A stretch of DNA of 64,000 bases, from positions 28,841,978 to 28,905,977 of the forward strand of contig CM017571.1 in NCBI GenBank assembly GCA_007844125.1. Reading direction: 5' to 3'. The notes below the pieces were generated by a model, which made no database searches, had not been told where the DNA came from, and was given only the letters and a program-made list of their open reading frames with translations. Of this stretch, positions 61,301 through 64,000 are shown piece by piece. The translations under genes were made by a program, and so were the position numbers. Each line of letters begins with the position of its first letter. Positions within the stretch are counted from its first letter, which is position 1. The stretch comes from Sinonovacula constricta. Taxonomy: Eukaryota; Mollusca; Bivalvia; Cardiida; Solecurtidae.

Positions 61301-64000
61301 GGTTAACTGTCAGCCCCAGATAAGGAGACACAGTACATGTAGGTTAACTGTCAGCCCCAGATAATGAGACACAGTACATGTAGGTTAACTGTCAGCCCCA
61401 GATAAGGAGACACAGTAAATGTAGGTTAACTGTCAGTCCCAGATAAGTAGACACAGTACATGTAGGTTAACTGTCAGTCCCAGATAAGTATGCACAGTAC
61501 ATGTAGGTTAACTGCCAGTCCCAGATAAGTATGCACAGTACATGTAGGTTAACTGTCAGTCCCAGATAAGTATGCACAGTACATGTAGGTTAACTGTCAG
61601 TCCCAGATAAGTATGCACAGTACATGTAGGTTAACTGTCAGTCCCAGATAAGTATGCACAGTACATGTAGGTTAACTGTCAGTCTCAGATAAGTATGCAC
61701 AATACATGTAGGTAAACTGACAGTCCCAGATAAGTATGCACAGTACATGTAGATTAACTGTCAGTCCCAGATAAGTATGCACAGTACATGTAGGTAAACT
61801 GTCAGTCCCAGATAAGGAGATACAGTACACATAGGTTAACTATCAGCCCTAGATAAGGAGATACAGTACACATAGGTTAACTGTCAGTCCTAGATAAGGA
61901 GACACAGTACATGTAGGTTAACTGTCAGCCCCAGATAAGGAGACACAGTACATGTAGGTTAACTGCCAGTCCCAGATAAGGAGACACAGTACATGTAGGT
62001 TAACTGTCAGCCCCAGATAAGGAGGCACAGTACATGTAGGTTAACTGTCAGCCCCAGATAAGGAGATACAGTACACATAGGTTAACTATCAGTCCTAGAT
62101 AAGGAGATACAGTACACATATGTTAACTGTCAGTCCCAGATAAGGAGACACAGTACATGTAGGTTAACTGTCAGCCCCAGATAAGGAGACACAGTACATG
62201 TAGGTTAACTGCCAGTCCCAGATGAGGAGACACAGTACATGTAGGTTAACTGTCAGCCCCAGATAATGAGACACAGTACATGTAGGTTAACTGTCAGCCC
62301 CAGATAAGGAGACACAGTAAATGTAGGTTAACTGTCAGCCCCAGATAATGAGACACAGTACATGTAGGTTAACTGTCAGCCCCAGATAAGGAGACACAGT
62401 ACATGTAGGTTAACTGTCAGTCCCAGATAAGTATGCACAGTACATGTAGGTTAACTGCCAGTCCCAGATAAGTATGCACAGTACATGTAGGTTAACTGTC
62501 AGTCCCAGATAAGTATGCACAGTACATGTAGGTTAACTGTCAGTCCCAGATAAGTATGCACAGTACATGTAGGTTAACTGTCAGTCCCAGATAAGTATGC
62601 ACAGTACATGTAGGTTAACTGTCAGTCTCAGATAAGTATGCACAATACATGTAGGTAAACTGACAGTCCCAGATAAGTATGCACAGTACATGTAGATTAA
62701 CTGTCAGTCCCAGATAAGTATGCACAGTACATGTAGGTAAACTGTCAGTCCCAGATAAGGAGATACAGTACACATAGGTTAACTATCAGCCCTAGATCAG
62801 GAGATACAGTACACATAGGTTAACTGTCAGTCCCAGATAAGGAGACACAGTACATGTAGGTTAACTGTCAGCCCCAGATAAGGAGACACAGTACATGTAG
62901 GTTAACTGCCAGTCCCAGATAAGGAGACACAGTACATGTAGGTTAACTGTCAGCCCCAGATAAGGAGGCACAGTACATGTAGGTTAACTGTCAGCCCCAG
63001 ATAAGGAGATACAGTACACATAGGTTAACTATCAGTCCTAGATAAGGAGATACAGTACACATATGTTAACTGTCAGTCCCAGATAAGGAGACACAGTACA
63101 TGTAGGCTAACTGTCAGCCCCAGATAAGGAGACACAGTAAATGTAGGTTAACTGTCAGCCCCAGATAATGAGACACAGTACATGTAGGTTAACTGTCAGC
63201 CCCAGATAAGGAGACACAGTACATGTAGGTTAACTGTCAGCCCCAGATAAGGAGACACAGTACATGTAGGTTAACTGTCAGCCCCAGATAAGGAGGCACA
63301 GTACATGTAGGTTAACTGCCAGTCCTAGATAAGGAGACACAGTAAATGTAGGTTAACTGTCAGCCCCAGATAAGGAGACACAGTACATGTAGGTTAACTG
63401 TCAGCCCCAGATAAGGAGGCACAGTACATGTAGGTTAACTGTCAGCCCCAGAGAAGGAGACACAGTACATGAAGGTTAACTGTCAGCCCCAGATAAGGAG
63501 ACACAGTAAATGTAGGTTAACTGTCAGCCCCAGATAATGAGACACAGTACATGTAGGTTAACTGTCAGCCCCAGATAAGGAGACACAGTAAATGTAGGTT
63601 AACTGTCAGCCCCAGATAATGAGACACAGTACATGTAGGTTAACTGTCAGCCCCAGATAAGGAGACACAGTAAATGTAGGTTAACTGTCAGCCCCAGAAA
63701 AGGAGACACAGTATATGTAGGTTAACTGTCAGCCCCAGATAAGGAGACACAGTAAATGTAGGTTAGCTGTCAGCCCCAGATAAGGAGACACAGTACATGT
63801 AGGTTAACTGTCAGTCCCAGATAAGGAGACACAGTACATGTAGGTTAACTGTCAGCCCCAGATAAGGAGACACAGTACATGAAGGTTAACTGCCAGTCCC
63901 AGATAAGGAGACACAGTACATGTAGGTTAACTGTCAGTCCCAGATAAGGAGGCACAGTACATTTAGGTTAACTGTCAGCCCCAGATAAGGAGACACAGTA
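58378..64000. repeat. 41-bp tandem array with higher-order repeats, ~137 copies, runs off the window
   Basis: The unit is CAGTACATGTAGGTTAACTG, TCAGTCCCAGATAAGTATGC, A, period 41 bp. Two main monomer classes exist: GATAAGTATGCA with CAGTCCC, and GATAAGGAGACA with CAGCCCC; a third class has GATACAGTACACATAGG. The rare CACAATACATG monomer recurs at 59361, 60304, 61698 and 62641, spacings 943, 1394 and 943 bp (23, 34 and 23 units), and the AAGTAGACACAG monomer recurs 2337 bp apart (57 units). This shows nested higher-order repeats. No long open frame. Confidence 0.97.

Larger units (their letters stand above)
31875..64000 (+). other. USP32 intron 3 (over 32 kb, satellite-rich, no exon found)
   Basis: No exon matching the next part of USP32 was found to the window end. 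Five long tandem arrays and several dispersed repeats fill about half of it. The stretches 32700-35100, 39200-44100, 50020-51000 and 52160-53760 are AT-rich sequence in which I see nothing beyond the weak repeats and one decayed coding scrap listed separately. Confidence 0.7.

Overview
This is a eukaryotic, AT-rich, intron-dense genomic window, most likely from a bivalve mollusc. The phylum call rests on dispersed repeats of a style common in bivalve genomes (the 'AGCTCAC...' and 'CATAACTTTG/GTAAGAGTTATCAACATGAAACTTCATAGG'-type blocks), on tRNA-derived SINEs and on many minisatellites. No species is claimed. There are no prokaryotic operons, rRNA genes or CRISPR arrays.

Two conserved protein-coding genes are recognisable, arranged head to head. 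On the minus strand, from 16664 down through the left edge, lies INTS2 (Integrator complex subunit 2). Sixteen coding exons can be placed, every splice phase closes, and together they encode about the first 741 residues; the rest lies beyond position 1. On the plus strand, starting at 17089, lies USP32 (EF-hand/DUSP/USP deubiquitinase). Only three coding exons (about 97 residues) are found, at 17089-17146, 29152-29279 and 31769-31874; the next exon is not seen, so intron 3 appears to exceed 32 kb. The start codons are 424 bp apart, and this short interval holds a perfect TCTCGCGAGA palindrome, a known core-promoter element (BANP/'CGCG' motif). The human orthologues are also linked, on 17q23.

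Region by region: 1-16664 holds INTS2 exons plus introns carrying SINE copies, a TIR element (5662-6507), a TTAA-flanked MITE (14195-14678) and a large nested-palindrome foldback element with an 11-bp target duplication (14961-16270). 16665-17088 is the shared promoter. 17147-29151 is USP32 intron 1; it contains a decayed pogo/Tigger-like DDE transposase on the minus strand, split by a SINE, beside a decayed hAT transposase on the plus strand. 29280-31768 is intron 2. 31875-64000 is intron 3, dominated by tandem arrays: a 79-bp array (35.2-38.07 kb), a 17/34/51-bp stepped array (44.94-49.13 kb), a 43-bp array (54.34-54.82 kb), a 63-64-bp array (55.24-57.29 kb) and a 41-bp array with higher-order structure (58.38 kb to the window end). 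These arrays make up roughly a quarter of the window.

INTS2 acts in the nucleus in snRNA 3' processing and promoter-proximal termination. USP32 is a membrane-associated deubiquitinase of the Golgi/endolysosome. They are not known to share a pathway; what links them here is the promoter and long-term linkage. I saw no novel defence or metabolic system. The unusual content is repeat biology.
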